A stretch of 31,648 nt of DNA from Gemmataceae bacterium (GTDB lineage Bacteria; Planctomycetota; Planctomycetia; Gemmatales; Gemmataceae). This document shows, piece by piece, positions 22,873 through 31,076 of this stretch; within the stretch, counting starts at the first letter, position 1, and each line of letters opens with the position of its first letter. The stretch lies in the NCBI GenBank assembly GCA_020847555.1, contig JADLBT010000044.1, positions 1 through 31,648 on the forward strand, in the 5' to 3' direction. The notes beneath the pieces were generated by a model. The model did not search any database and was not told the origin of the DNA. It saw only the letters and a list, made by a program, of their open reading frames with translations. The position numbers and the translations under genes are program-made.

Positions 22873-24891
22873 ATGACACACTTCCCACCGCTCACCAGGG
22901 CCGGCAGAATCGGTTTCGCCCTGTGCGGCGTCGTCGCGCTCGCGCTGGCGGCTGCCACCGCTTCCGCCCAGCCCCCGGCCGACAAGGACGCCGGGGCTCG
23001 GGCCGACGGCGGTCGGTCCCGGCTCCGCAACCTCGTCCGTGAGGGCTACACTCGCCCCGGCAACCCGCCGGACCGCAAGAAGGGTGACATCGTCGTCTCG
23101 CCGGCGCTGAACCCGGTCAAGCAGAACGGCCGGTGGGTTCCCGTGCTCGGCGGGACCGTCTACTTCGCCGTCTTCGAGCGCGTCGGCACCGAGGGCGACG
23201 TCTGGGGCACCGGCATCGAGAACTTCGACGCCCGCTTCCTCGAAGGGCGGAGCATGCACGACCAGTTCTCGCCGGCGCTCGACACGAAAGCGCGCTACCT
23301 CTACCTGTATCAGGTCGTCAACGACCGCGGCCTGTACCAGTGGCCGGGCAACATCCTGCCCGCGGCCGCCGGTATCCACGCGGATGACGTCGCCAGCTGC
23401 TCGGTGCGACTGCTGGTCGATCCGCGCTACATCACGTCGTGGGGCGCGTTCCAGGCCGGCTTCTCGTTCGCCGTCCCGGACCGCACCCTGGTCGGGGCGG
23501 TGGCCCCGGCTGCCGACGGCGGGGAGAAGGCGCCGATCCGGATGGCGGCGTCCAGCAATCCGGCGATCATCAAGGAACTGCCGTACCTGATGTACCGCAA
23601 CGGGGCGGGCGTCTACCCGTTCCGCGGCGACCTGCGGGCGTCGCTGGGCGTCGGTTTGAGCAACATCGGACTGACGCGGTCCGCCGCCTTCGCCGACCTG
23701 AAGAAGCGCGACCCGCTGAAGCTGGCGGCGTGGGAGAAAAACCTCAAGCAGGTTTCCGAGCAGGGCGGAAAGGAGCCGGTGTACGTCCAGCTCCTCTACG
23801 CCGGGACGCCCGAGGCGCCCCAGCCGATCGTCGGGGCGGACGGCGTGACGTACTACTCCGTGTTCCGCGCCGACTGGGCGGAGAAGGACGCGGAGAAGGC
23901 AAGCGGACTGGGGCTCGGCGCGCATAGCCTGATGTTCGGCTTCACGACGGATCTGCCGCCGATGAATGACCTGCTGTGGCTGTCCAACTTCCAGTCGCGC
24001 ATGGTGGACGGCATCACCACCGCGGCCCCGGCCCTGGCGGTTGCGCCCGGAATGGCACCGGGTACGGGTGTGGTTCCGGCGGTGGGGTCTGGCGTGATTC
24101 CCGGGATGGCTCCCGGGGTTGTCCCGGGTGTGGCTCCCGGGGTTGTCCCGGGTGTGGCTCCTGGGGGCGCGCCCGCGGTTAGCCCCGCGGCACTGTCCCC
24201 CGCCCTCGCGGCCGGGCTGGCCTCGGCAATGGGCGCAAGCCCGGCTCCTCCGGTGGCCGCGCCCGCAGCGGCGGCAACGTTCGGCGCGCCGTCTGGCGGC
24301 GTGGGGACGGTCGGCGGCTTCCCCGGTGGCTTCGGCGGCGGCTTCCCGGGTTTGGGCGGTGTGGGCGGCATCGGCGCGGCCCGCGGCGCCACCACGGGCG
24401 GCGGCGGCGGCTTCGGCGGCGGCACTGGCGGCGGCACCGGCCAGACCGGCCAGAACCAGGGCCAGACGCCGCCCAACCAGAACCAGAATCAGAACCAGAC
24501 GCCCAACCAGAACCAAACCCCGAACCAGAACCAGAACCAGACGCCCAGCCAGACGCAGACGGTCACCGTCACCCCGAACTTCAACATCACCCCGAGCTTC
24601 AACAACCAGCAGGGGAACCAGAGCCAGACCAACACGAACAGCCAGACCAACGACAACAACAACAACCAGACCCAGACCAACAACCAGACCAACAACCAGA
24701 GCCAGTCGCAGAAGCAGAGTCAGTCGCAGAACCAGGAGCAGAACCAGGAGCAGGAGCAGGACCAGAACGGGAAGCCGCCCGGTCACGGCGAGGTGATCCC
24801 CGAACCGGGGGCGATCCTGATGGCGCTCCTCGGCCTGCCGCTGCTGTACCTGGTCACGCGGCGCTACGCCGTCGCCGGCGCGGCCGCCTGA
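22873..24891 (+). CDS. PEP-CTERM sorted surface protein with Asn/Gln-rich linker
   Basis: 672 residues. A Sec signal peptide (about 1-32, ending ATASA before Q33) leads to a folded domain of unknown type (about 50-375). Residues 390-434 are PG(V/M)(A/V)-type repeats partly encoded by a 24-base tandem repeat (VAPGVVPG). A Gly-rich stretch follows, and residues 523-632 are 64/110 Asn or Gln. The tail is PEP (643-645), a hydrophobic helix (646-662) and RR (663-664), the PEP-CTERM signal recognised by exosortases. About eight N-x-S/T sequons lie in the linker, three followed by Pro. Such proteins are exported, processed at the tail and often linked to exopolysaccharide. A sigma-54 promoter precedes the gene. 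The domain function is unknown. Confidence 0.85.
   Translation: MTHFPPLTRAGRIGFALCGVVALALAAATASAQPPADKDAGARADGGRSRLRNLVREGYTRPGNPPDRKKGDIVVSPALNPVKQNGRWVPVLGGTVYFAVFERVGTEGDVWGTGIENFDARFLEGRSMHDQFSPALDTKARYLYLYQVVNDRGLYQWPGNILPAAAGIHADDVASCSVRLLVDPRYITSWGAFQAGFSFAVPDRTLVGAVAPAADGGEKAPIRMAASSNPAIIKELPYLMYRNGAGVYPFRGDLRASLGVGLSNIGLTRSAAFADLKKRDPLKLAAWEKNLKQVSEQGGKEPVYVQLLYAGTPEAPQPIVGADGVTYYSVFRADWAEKDAEKASGLGLGAHSLMFGFTTDLPPMNDLLWLSNFQSRMVDGITTAAPALAVAPGMAPGTGVVPAVGSGVIPGMAPGVVPGVAPGVVPGVAPGGAPAVSPAALSPALAAGLASAMGASPAPPVAAPAAAATFGAPSGGVGTVGGFPGGFGGGFPGLGGVGGIGAARGATTGGGGGFGGGTGGGTGQTGQNQGQTPPNQNQNQNQTPNQNQTPNQNQNQTPSQTQTVTVTPNFNITPSFNNQQGNQSQTNTNSQTNDNNNNQTQTNNQTNNQSQSQKQSQSQNQEQNQEQEQDQNGKPPGHGEVIPEPGAILMALLGLPLLYLVTRRYAVAGAAA
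24105..24165 (+). repeat. 24-base in-frame tandem repeat in the PEP-CTERM gene
   Basis: About two and a half copies of a 24-base unit, each encoding VAPGVVPG, are nearly identical at DNA level (GTGGCTCCCGGGG then TTGTCCCGGGT). The near identity suggests recent slippage or unequal exchange and so possible length variation between strains. Confidence 0.75.
24439..24768 (+). repeat. Low-complexity CAG/AAC repeat coding the N/Q linker
   Basis: Irregular AACCAG repeats encode residues 523-632. It is the most AT-leaning long stretch in the window and has few exact long repeats, so it looks maintained rather than freshly expanded. Confidence 0.8.
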
Positions 24892-24924
24892 GCCGGGCCA
24901 GGTCGAGCAATCACCTTTCCGTGA

Positions 24925-24952
24925 GGGTGGCGTGCCTCCGGGTACGCCACCC
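24925..24952. terminator. Hairpin after the PEP-CTERM gene
   Basis: GGGTGGCGT (24925-24933) and ACGCCACCC (24944-24952) form a perfect 9-base stem, with a few more pairs in the 10-base loop. It starts 34 bases after the stop. There is only a weak T-run (GCGTTTAC) afterwards, so partial termination before the TPR gene is possible. Confidence 0.5.
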
Positions 24953-25043
24953 GCTGCGTTTACATCTCCGGAATTATGAGCTACTGGTTGAGTGGCGGCC
25001 CGGGCGTGTCCGACCCGGGTGCCGTTGCGCGCGGGGGTTTCCG

Positions 25044-28000
25044 ATGCGGAGAAGATTGAACGTCAGGCTTCTCGTCTGGACGGTCGGGGCGATCGCGGTC
25101 AGCGCCGCCGGAACCCACCTGCTCCACGGGTTCCAGGTCCGGCGCAACGCCGACGCCCTGCTCCGCCAGGCCGAGCGGTCGGTGACGGACGGGCAACTCT
25201 TCAAGGCGGCCACCTACTACCGCCACTACCTCGCCTACGAGCCGGACGACACAGCGGCGCTGGCCGAGTACGCCCGGACGCTGGACCGTCTGGCGCGGTC
25301 GCGAGCGGCCCGCCTCCGGGCGGTCCTGGTGATGGAGCAGACGCTGCGGCGGAACCCGGCCCTGCACGACCTGCGCGAGCGGCTAGTCCAGCTGACGACG
25401 ACGCTGGGAAAGTTCGGCGATGCCATTCGCCACCTGGAGGTGCTGACGGTCGCGTTCCCGAAGCGCGGCGACCTGGAGCACCACCTCGGCTGGTGCCAGG
25501 AGGCCCGGCGCGACTACCAGGCGGCGGCGGACGCGTTCGCCCGCGCTGTCAAGAAGGCGCCGGCCCAGCTGGACAGCCACGTCCTGCTTGCCGAGTTGCT
25601 CCGACGCCTCGACCGTCCGGAGGAGGCGACGCAGGCGCTCGACGCGATGGTCGCGGCGAACCCGCAATCGCACCGGGCGCTGCTCCTGCGGGGCCGCGAC
25701 CACCGCAGGCGAGGGGCGCTGGACGCGGCGGCGGCGGACGTGCGCCGCGCGGCTGAACTGGCACCGGACGACGCGGCCGTCTTGCTCGCGGCCGCCGACG
25801 TCGAGCAGGCACGCGGCCGGCTCGACGAGGCCCGCTCGACCCTCCGGCGCGGTCTGAAGCTGCACCCGCGCGACGACCGCTTCCACCACACCCTCGCGTC
25901 GGTCGAGCTGGAGGCGGGCCGGCGCGGGGACGCGCTCGCCTGTCTGCGCGGCGGGCTGGAGGCGCTGCCGGAGGCCGATACCCTCGCGGCACGGCTGGCC
26001 GACCTGCTGCTCGACGACGGGGATCAGGACGAGGTGGCGGAACTGGCGGCGCGTGTCCGCAAGTCCGGGTCGTGGGCCATCGCCGACTACCTCGACGGGC
26101 GGGCGCTGGCCCAGCGCGGTCGGTGGGCAGAGGCGAGCGACGTTCTGGAGAAAGCGCGCGGCGGCCTCGGCACCATCCTGCCCTGGGCGGCCCGGGCGGA
26201 GGTCTGGCAGGGGCGCTGCCACGAGCAGGCGGGCGAGACCGAGCTGCGACTCGCCGCCTACCGCCGCGCGACCGCACTCGACCCGGCGCTGCCGGCGGCG
26301 CGGCTCGGACGGGCAGCGGCCCTGCTCGACGCCGGCGCCATCGGCGAGGCGGTGATCGAGGCCCGCCGGCTGACGGTCGCCAAAGCTGCGTCCGCGGAGG
26401 CATGGGCGCTGCTGGGCAGGGCGCTCGTCCGGCGGAACCTGGCCGAGGCGGTGGGGCGGCGCGACTGGAAGGAAGTGAACGACGTTCTGGCCCGCGCGGA
26501 GGAAGCGCTGCCAGGTGCGACGGCGGTGGCCCTGGCGCGTGCCGAGGTGCTGGAGGCGCAGGGCAACCGCGACGGCGCCCGCACAATCCTCGAAACGGCG
26601 CGCACAGCCCGCCCGCAGGATGCCCGCCTGTGGGCGGCGCTGGCGGACCTGGCCGGGCGCGGGGGGCAGCCGAAGGAGGCCGCGAAGCTCCTGGAGCGGG
26701 CGCGGGGCGAAGTCGGCGACGCCGTCGAGCTGCGGCTGGTCCGGGTGCGCCGGGCGCTCGCCCTGGGGGGCGCCGCGGCTCGCAAGGCGCTGGATCGACT
26801 GGCGCAGGAACCGCGCGCAGCGCTGGACGCGGCGGCGCAGGCGCGGCTGCTGCGCGGCCTGGCCGAGGCGTTCCAGCAGACCGGCGCGGCGGCCGAGGCA
26901 AAGAAGGCGTGGCGCGACCTGGCAGCGCTGCGGCCGAAGGATCTGGGCAGCCGGATGCGCCTGTTCGACCTGGCGCTGCAGGCCGGCGACGACGCGGCGT
27001 GTGCGGCGATTGTGGCCGACCTGCGGCGGCTCGAAGGCGAGGGCGGGGTGCTCTGGCGCGCGGGCGAGGTCGGCCGGGCGGTGGCCCGCGCCGGGCGTGG
27101 CGACCGCTCGGGACTACCAGAGGCGCGGCAACGGCTCGGCGAGATCAAGCAGCGGCAACCGGACTGGTCGCGCGCGTCCCTGCTGGAAGCGGCCCTCGAC
27201 GAGCTGCAGGGCGACTTCGCCGGCGCGCTGAAACACTACCACCAGGCGGTCGAGCGAGGCGAGCGCCAGGCCGCCGTGCTGGTGCGGCTCGCCCAGCTGT
27301 TCTATCAGCGCGGGCGCACCCTGGAGGCGGGCCGCATGCTCCGCCTGCTGGAGGAGCAGGGTCCACTCGGGCGCGCGGCCGCACGGTTGGGGGCGGAGGT
27401 GGCGCTACGCGACCGCGACCCGGCCCGGGCTCTGACGCTCGCCCGGCAGGCGGTGGCGGCGGACTCCCGGGATTATCGGGACCGCCTCTGGCTGGCCCGC
27501 ATCCAGGCGGCAGCCGGGAAGGACGACGACGCTGAGACGACGCTGCGGGCGGCGGTCGCGGCGGCGGGTCGTGTTCCCGACACCTGGGTCGCGCTGGTGC
27601 GACACCTGGCGCGGACGGGCCAGAAGGCCGAGGCCGGAGCGGCGCTGGCCGAGGCGGCGCGACGGCTGCCGCCGGACCGGGCGACCCTGGCGCTGGCGCG
27701 GGCTCACGAGGCGGTGGGAGAACTCGACCAGGCGGGCGAACTGTACCGGCAGGCGCTGCAGGCGCGGCCGCGCGACTTCGTCGCGCTGCGGGCGGCGGCC
27801 GACTTCCACCTGCGCCAGGACGAGTTCCGCAAGGCCGAGCCGTACCTGCGCCGGCTGTGTGCCGCGGCTACGGGCACGCCCCCGCAGGACGGGCAGGCGG
27901 CGCGGCGACTGCTCGCCATCGGGCTCGCGACAACGGCGGCAGGCGGCGCGGAGGCGCTGACCCTGCTCGACGAGAACGCCCGCCAGCGTAGCAAGAACAG

Positions 28001-28367
28001 CGCGGACGACGTCGCGCGGGCTTACGTGCGCGCGGTACAACCGGCGCAGCGCAGTGAGGCTCGGCGACTGCTCGAAGGGATCGAAAACCATCACGCTCTG
28101 CCGCCGGAGGATCAGTTCCTGGTGGTGCGCGCCTGGGAGGCCGTCGGCGACGACGGACGGGCGCGCAACCTCATGCTCGGTCTGCTCGGTGCCGTCGGCG
28201 ACGACCCGCGGTATCTGACGCATCACATCGGCACGCTCATCCGCGCCGGCGACCTGGAGGACGCGGCCCTGTACCTCGGACGGCTGGAGCGGGTGGCAGC
28301 GGGGACGGCGCGCACACGCACGCTGCGGCAAGCGCTGCGCCAGGCACGGGCCGAGAAGGGCTTGTGA
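25044..28367 (+). CDS. Large membrane-anchored TPR-repeat protein
   Basis: 1107 residues. A short basic N-terminus and one membrane helix (about 8-27) are followed by tandem helical repeats nearly to the C-terminus. Many units match the TPR pattern with A-x3-Y/F, G and a closing P, for example AATYYRHYLAYEPDD, AADAFARAVKKAPAQ and AAADVRRAAELAPDD. No catalytic domain was seen. TPR arrays of this length act as scaffolds; large TPR proteins (PrsT-like) accompany PEP-CTERM/exopolysaccharide systems, but those are typically lipoproteins and no lipobox is present here. ATG 25044 is preferred to 24921 because the upstream part is an unlikely, Arg-rich leader overlapping a hairpin. GGGGG at about 25033 precedes it. 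A role in glycan secretion or surface-protein assembly is inference. Confidence 0.8.
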   Translation: MRRRLNVRLLVWTVGAIAVSAAGTHLLHGFQVRRNADALLRQAERSVTDGQLFKAATYYRHYLAYEPDDTAALAEYARTLDRLARSRAARLRAVLVMEQTLRRNPALHDLRERLVQLTTTLGKFGDAIRHLEVLTVAFPKRGDLEHHLGWCQEARRDYQAAADAFARAVKKAPAQLDSHVLLAELLRRLDRPEEATQALDAMVAANPQSHRALLLRGRDHRRRGALDAAAADVRRAAELAPDDAAVLLAAADVEQARGRLDEARSTLRRGLKLHPRDDRFHHTLASVELEAGRRGDALACLRGGLEALPEADTLAARLADLLLDDGDQDEVAELAARVRKSGSWAIADYLDGRALAQRGRWAEASDVLEKARGGLGTILPWAARAEVWQGRCHEQAGETELRLAAYRRATALDPALPAARLGRAAALLDAGAIGEAVIEARRLTVAKAASAEAWALLGRALVRRNLAEAVGRRDWKEVNDVLARAEEALPGATAVALARAEVLEAQGNRDGARTILETARTARPQDARLWAALADLAGRGGQPKEAAKLLERARGEVGDAVELRLVRVRRALALGGAAARKALDRLAQEPRAALDAAAQARLLRGLAEAFQQTGAAAEAKKAWRDLAALRPKDLGSRMRLFDLALQAGDDAACAAIVADLRRLEGEGGVLWRAGEVGRAVARAGRGDRSGLPEARQRLGEIKQRQPDWSRASLLEAALDELQGDFAGALKHYHQAVERGERQAAVLVRLAQLFYQRGRTLEAGRMLRLLEEQGPLGRAAARLGAEVALRDRDPARALTLARQAVAADSRDYRDRLWLARIQAAAGKDDDAETTLRAAVAAAGRVPDTWVALVRHLARTGQKAEAGAALAEAARRLPPDRATLALARAHEAVGELDQAGELYRQALQARPRDFVALRAAADFHLRQDEFRKAEPYLRRLCAAATGTPPQDGQAARRLLAIGLATTAAGGAEALTLLDENARQRSKNSADDVARAYVRAVQPAQRSEARRLLEGIENHHALPPEDQFLVVRAWEAVGDDGRARNLMLGLLGAVGDDPRYLTHHIGTLIRAGDLEDAALYLGRLERVAAGTARTRTLRQALRQARAEKGL

Positions 28368-28386
28368 CTCGGTGCCTCTGGAGTGG

Positions 28387-28420
28387 TTACCAGCCGCGTG
28401 CTGGCGCACGCGGCTGGTAA
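28387..28420. terminator. Strong hairpin between convergent genes
   Basis: TTACCAGCCGCGTG (28387-28400) and its exact complement (28407-28420) flank a 6-base loop, giving a 14-base perfect stem. It lies between the TPR stop and the stop of the - strand dehydratase-like gene. It probably ends transcription from both sides, though it lacks T-tracts and could be a dispersed REP-like element. Confidence 0.6.
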
Positions 28421-28439
28421 GCGCTTCAGCCCTGTCGCG

Positions 28440-29780
28440 TCACGGCCGCACGATGGTCCCGTCACGGCGCCGCACGTTGCCCCAGCGCATGTCGAAGGGT
28501 GGGTCGTCGCGGATCGGGAACTTGCCGGCCAGCTTCTCGTTCAGGTCGATCCCGAGCCCCGGCCGGTCGTTCGCGTGGTAGTACCCATCGCGCAGCACCG
28601 GGCAGCCGGGGAAAACGTCCTGCTCGGCCTGCGTGAACTCGCGCGCCTCCTGGACGCCGAAGTTCGGGATCGCCAGGTCCAGGTGGACGTTGGCCGCGTG
28701 GCCGACCGGCGAGACGTCGCCCGGCCCGTGCCAGGCGGTGCGAACCCCGAAGAACTCGCAGAGCGCAGCCAGCTTCCGGGCTGGCGTCAGCCCGCCGATC
28801 TGCGACAGATGGACGCGGATGAAGTCGATCAACCGCCCGCTCACGAGGTTCAGCCACTCGTGCGGATTGTTAAACAGCTCGCCCATCGCCAGCGGCGCGC
28901 ACGTCTGTCGGCGCAGGTGCTCGAAATAGCCGATGTCCTCCGGACTGAACGGATCCTCCACGAAGAACGGCCGAAACTGCTCCAGATCCTTGACGAGCTT
29001 CATTCCCAGCACCGGCGGGACACGCTCGTGGACGTCGTGCAGCAACTCGACCTCGTCGCCGAGTTGCTTGCGCAGGTGCTCGAACAGACGCGGCACCAGG
29101 CGCACGTAGGCGGCCGGCTCCCACGTCTCGATGCGGCGGTTGAGCGGCACCTTCGCGTCCCCGGCCGCTCCGCCGGCGCCATAGGTCGCCAGGCCCGGTA
29201 CGGCGACCTGGACGCGCACATGCCGGTAACCCTTCTCGCGGAACCCGCGCACCGCCCGCTCCACGTCCTGAAACTTCGCCCCGCTCGCGTGGCGGTAAAC
29301 GTCCACCGCCGCCCGACATTTCCCGCCGAGCAGCTGGTACACCGGCACCCCGGTCCGCTTGCCCAGGATGTCCCACAGGGCCATATCGACGCCGCTGATC
29401 GCGTTGTTCAGCACCGGCCCGTTGCGCCAGTACGAGCTGACCCACATCGACTGCCAGGTGTCCTCGATCGGGGCCGGATCCTTGCCGACGAGGAACGGCT
29501 TGAGATAGCGCTCGACGGCGGTTTCAACGGTGCGCGGGCGCTGGGTGAAGGTGGCGCAGCCGAGGCCGTACAGTCCCGGCTCGCTGGTCGTCACCTTGAC
29601 GACGACGAGGCGGATGCCGGCCGGGGCGGTGAGGATCGGTTTGACGTCGAGGATGCGCAGCCGGGGCAGCTGCCGCCCGGCGGCCGGCTGGGCGGCGCCG
29701 GCGGCGGCCGCGCCGAGCAGGGGTAGGCCGGCGACGGACGCGCCGAGGGTCGTTTGTCTGAGCCAATCGCGCCGGTGCAT
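28440..29780 (-). CDS. Mannonate-dehydratase-like enolase-superfamily protein with Tat signal
   Basis: 446 residues. The N-terminus RRDWLRQTTLGASVAG is a twin-arginine signal with a hydrophobic stretch to about residue 30. The rest is the ManD/RspA branch of the enolase superfamily: metal ligands D249 (in LLHDVH), E275 (VEDP) and E301 (GELF), the 26/26 spacing expected for ManD. Also present are H251, H351 (AWHGPGD), and R189 and Y200 by alignment from memory. Such enzymes dehydrate D-mannonate or D-gluconate, though many are weak or inactive. Export would be unusual for a sugar-acid catabolic enzyme. GGAGA lies upstream of ATG. It lies 51 bases after the oxidoreductase gene, on the same strand, and probably in one operon. 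Confidence 0.85.
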   Translation of the reverse strand: MHRRDWLRQTTLGASVAGLPLLGAAAAGAAQPAAGRQLPRLRILDVKPILTAPAGIRLVVVKVTTSEPGLYGLGCATFTQRPRTVETAVERYLKPFLVGKDPAPIEDTWQSMWVSSYWRNGPVLNNAISGVDMALWDILGKRTGVPVYQLLGGKCRAAVDVYRHASGAKFQDVERAVRGFREKGYRHVRVQVAVPGLATYGAGGAAGDAKVPLNRRIETWEPAAYVRLVPRLFEHLRKQLGDEVELLHDVHERVPPVLGMKLVKDLEQFRPFFVEDPFSPEDIGYFEHLRRQTCAPLAMGELFNNPHEWLNLVSGRLIDFIRVHLSQIGGLTPARKLAALCEFFGVRTAWHGPGDVSPVGHAANVHLDLAIPNFGVQEAREFTQAEQDVFPGCPVLRDGYYHANDRPGLGIDLNEKLAGKFPIRDDPPFDMRWGNVRRRDGTIVRP

Positions 29781-29831
29781 GAGAAGTCTCCGTTTCCTGC
29801 CTTTCGAGGTGAACTCGCCGCTCCGAACAAT

Positions 29832-30839
29832 TCACTTCTGCCCGAGCATGCCCGAGGCGCGCAGCAGCGTCTCCTGCACGATCAGGTCGTGTTCCATGCT
29901 GAAGTCGGGCTGCTTCTTGCGGGCCACGCAGGCAGCGAACTCGCGCAGGTCGGCGAGCTGCAGCGGCCGCGCCTTGAGGTCGAGGCGCTCCCAGGTCTTC
30001 GCCCCGGATCGGTACACCTCGACCGGCTGGACGTCGCGGTTGGCGAGGTGGCCGCTGCCCAGGTGGGGGACGGCGAGCGCGCCGCCGGTGCCGTAGATCT
30101 CGATGCGCCGCGAGTGGGGCGCGACCTCCAGCGCCGGGATCTCGATGATGCCCCAGGCGTTCGGGTAGCCGAACACCGCCACGCCGTTGTCGATGTAGTT
30201 CGCCGGCCCCTCGGTGTGGTGGTGGGCGAGGAACGGGGTGATCTGCCGCGGCCGGCCGAGGACGGCGACCATCAGGTCGATGACGTGGCCGGCCATCTCG
30301 AAGAACATGCCGCCCTTGTAAGGGGCCAGTTCCGCGACGAATCGTTTGTACTCGCGCAGATCCTTCGGTAGGCGGGCGCGGAACTCGTAGACGCGGCCGA
30401 ACTCGTTCTTGCGGGCGCGGGCGAGCAGTTCCTGCACCGCCGGCATGTAGCGAAACAGGTAGATCATTTGCAGGTGCAGGTGGCGGCGCTGGGCGAGGGC
30501 GACGACCTGGCGGAACTCGTCAAGGTTGGTGCCGGCCGGTTTCTCCAGCATCACGGGCCGGCCGCTCTCCAGGGCGAGCCGGGCCAGGCGCAGGTTCTCG
30601 AAGACGCGCCCCTCGATCACGACGCCGTCGAGCGGCTGCTTGAGCAACTCCTGCGACGTGTCGTACAGGCGCAGGTTCGGGACGAGCGGCTGCCAGCGGC
30701 GGCGGCGGTCAGCGGCCACCTTCGGGTCGGGGTCGTGGAAGCCGACGAGGGCGAACTCCTTCGGGTGGGCGGCGACCTGGCGCACGATCCCGTTGGCGTG
30801 CGTGTGCCACATCCCGAGCATGCCCAGGCGCATCATCAT
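29832..30839 (-). CDS. Gfo/Idh/MocA family oxidoreductase
   Basis: 335 residues. An N-terminal Rossmann region (RLGMLGMWHTHANGI, with a variant of the usual GxGxxG) is followed by EKPAG (99-103), the conserved Glu-Lys-Pro block whose Lys takes part in catalysis. The C-terminal domain has GGMFFEMAGHVIDLM (176-190; H185, D188), the usual active-site block. These proteins oxidise or reduce sugars, inositols or related compounds with NAD(P). No signal peptide is visible. Three successive ATG codons start the frame; the first is annotated. It precedes the dehydratase-like gene on the same strand, suggesting that the two share a sugar or sugar-acid pathway. Confidence 0.88.
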   Translation of the reverse strand: MMMRLGMLGMWHTHANGIVRQVAAHPKEFALVGFHDPDPKVAADRRRRWQPLVPNLRLYDTSQELLKQPLDGVVIEGRVFENLRLARLALESGRPVMLEKPAGTNLDEFRQVVALAQRRHLHLQMIYLFRYMPAVQELLARARKNEFGRVYEFRARLPKDLREYKRFVAELAPYKGGMFFEMAGHVIDLMVAVLGRPRQITPFLAHHHTEGPANYIDNGVAVFGYPNAWGIIEIPALEVAPHSRRIEIYGTGGALAVPHLGSGHLANRDVQPVEVYRSGAKTWERLDLKARPLQLADLREFAACVARKKQPDFSMEHDLIVQETLLRASGMLGQK

Positions 30840-30876
30840 GGCGAGGCCCCCCGAGTTGTTCTGGAGTCAGAGGCGG

Positions 30877-30885
30877 ATTGTAACA
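30877..30885 (-). promoter_or_regulatory. Extended -10 promoter of the oxidoreductase operon
   Basis: On the - strand TGTTACAAT reads as an extended -10 element (TGn plus TACAAT), giving a start near 30870 and a leader of about 30 bases. No convincing -35 box was found, as can be the case with an extended -10. Confidence 0.4.
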
Positions 30886-30985
30886 CAGGGGGATGAGGCC
30901 CGGCGAGGAATATCCCGGCGCCGTCGTATCAGCCCGGAGCACCGGCGACGGGCGCGGCCAGGCCGTTCCAGCGGGGTGAAGCATT

Positions 30986-31001
30986 GGCACCATACTTGCA
31001 C
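30986..31001 (+). promoter_or_regulatory. Sigma-54 (-24/-12) promoter of the KGG protein gene
   Basis: TTGGCACCATACTTGCA (30985-31001) fits TGGCACG-N4-TTGCW at all positions but one (C for G), with exact GG-GC spacing. Transcription would begin near 31012, leaving a leader of about 65 bases to ATG 31077. It is the stronger of the two sigma-54 sites in the window. Confidence 0.8.
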
Positions 31002-31076
31002 GTTCACTTATTCGTCCCGGGGTCAACGCAGGGATCCCCGGGTGATGTCCGCGTCTGCGAAGAGGAGTGCTCAAAC

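Noticed and set aside
24439..24768. A possible CRISPR or other structured array in the AACCAG-rich stretch.
   Set aside because: There is no constant-length repeat with unique spacers. The frame stays open and codes the N/Q linker of the PEP-CTERM protein.
28387..28420. The perfect hairpin as a classical Rho-independent terminator.
   Set aside because: There is no T-run on either side. It is kept only as a probable end-of-transcript hairpin.
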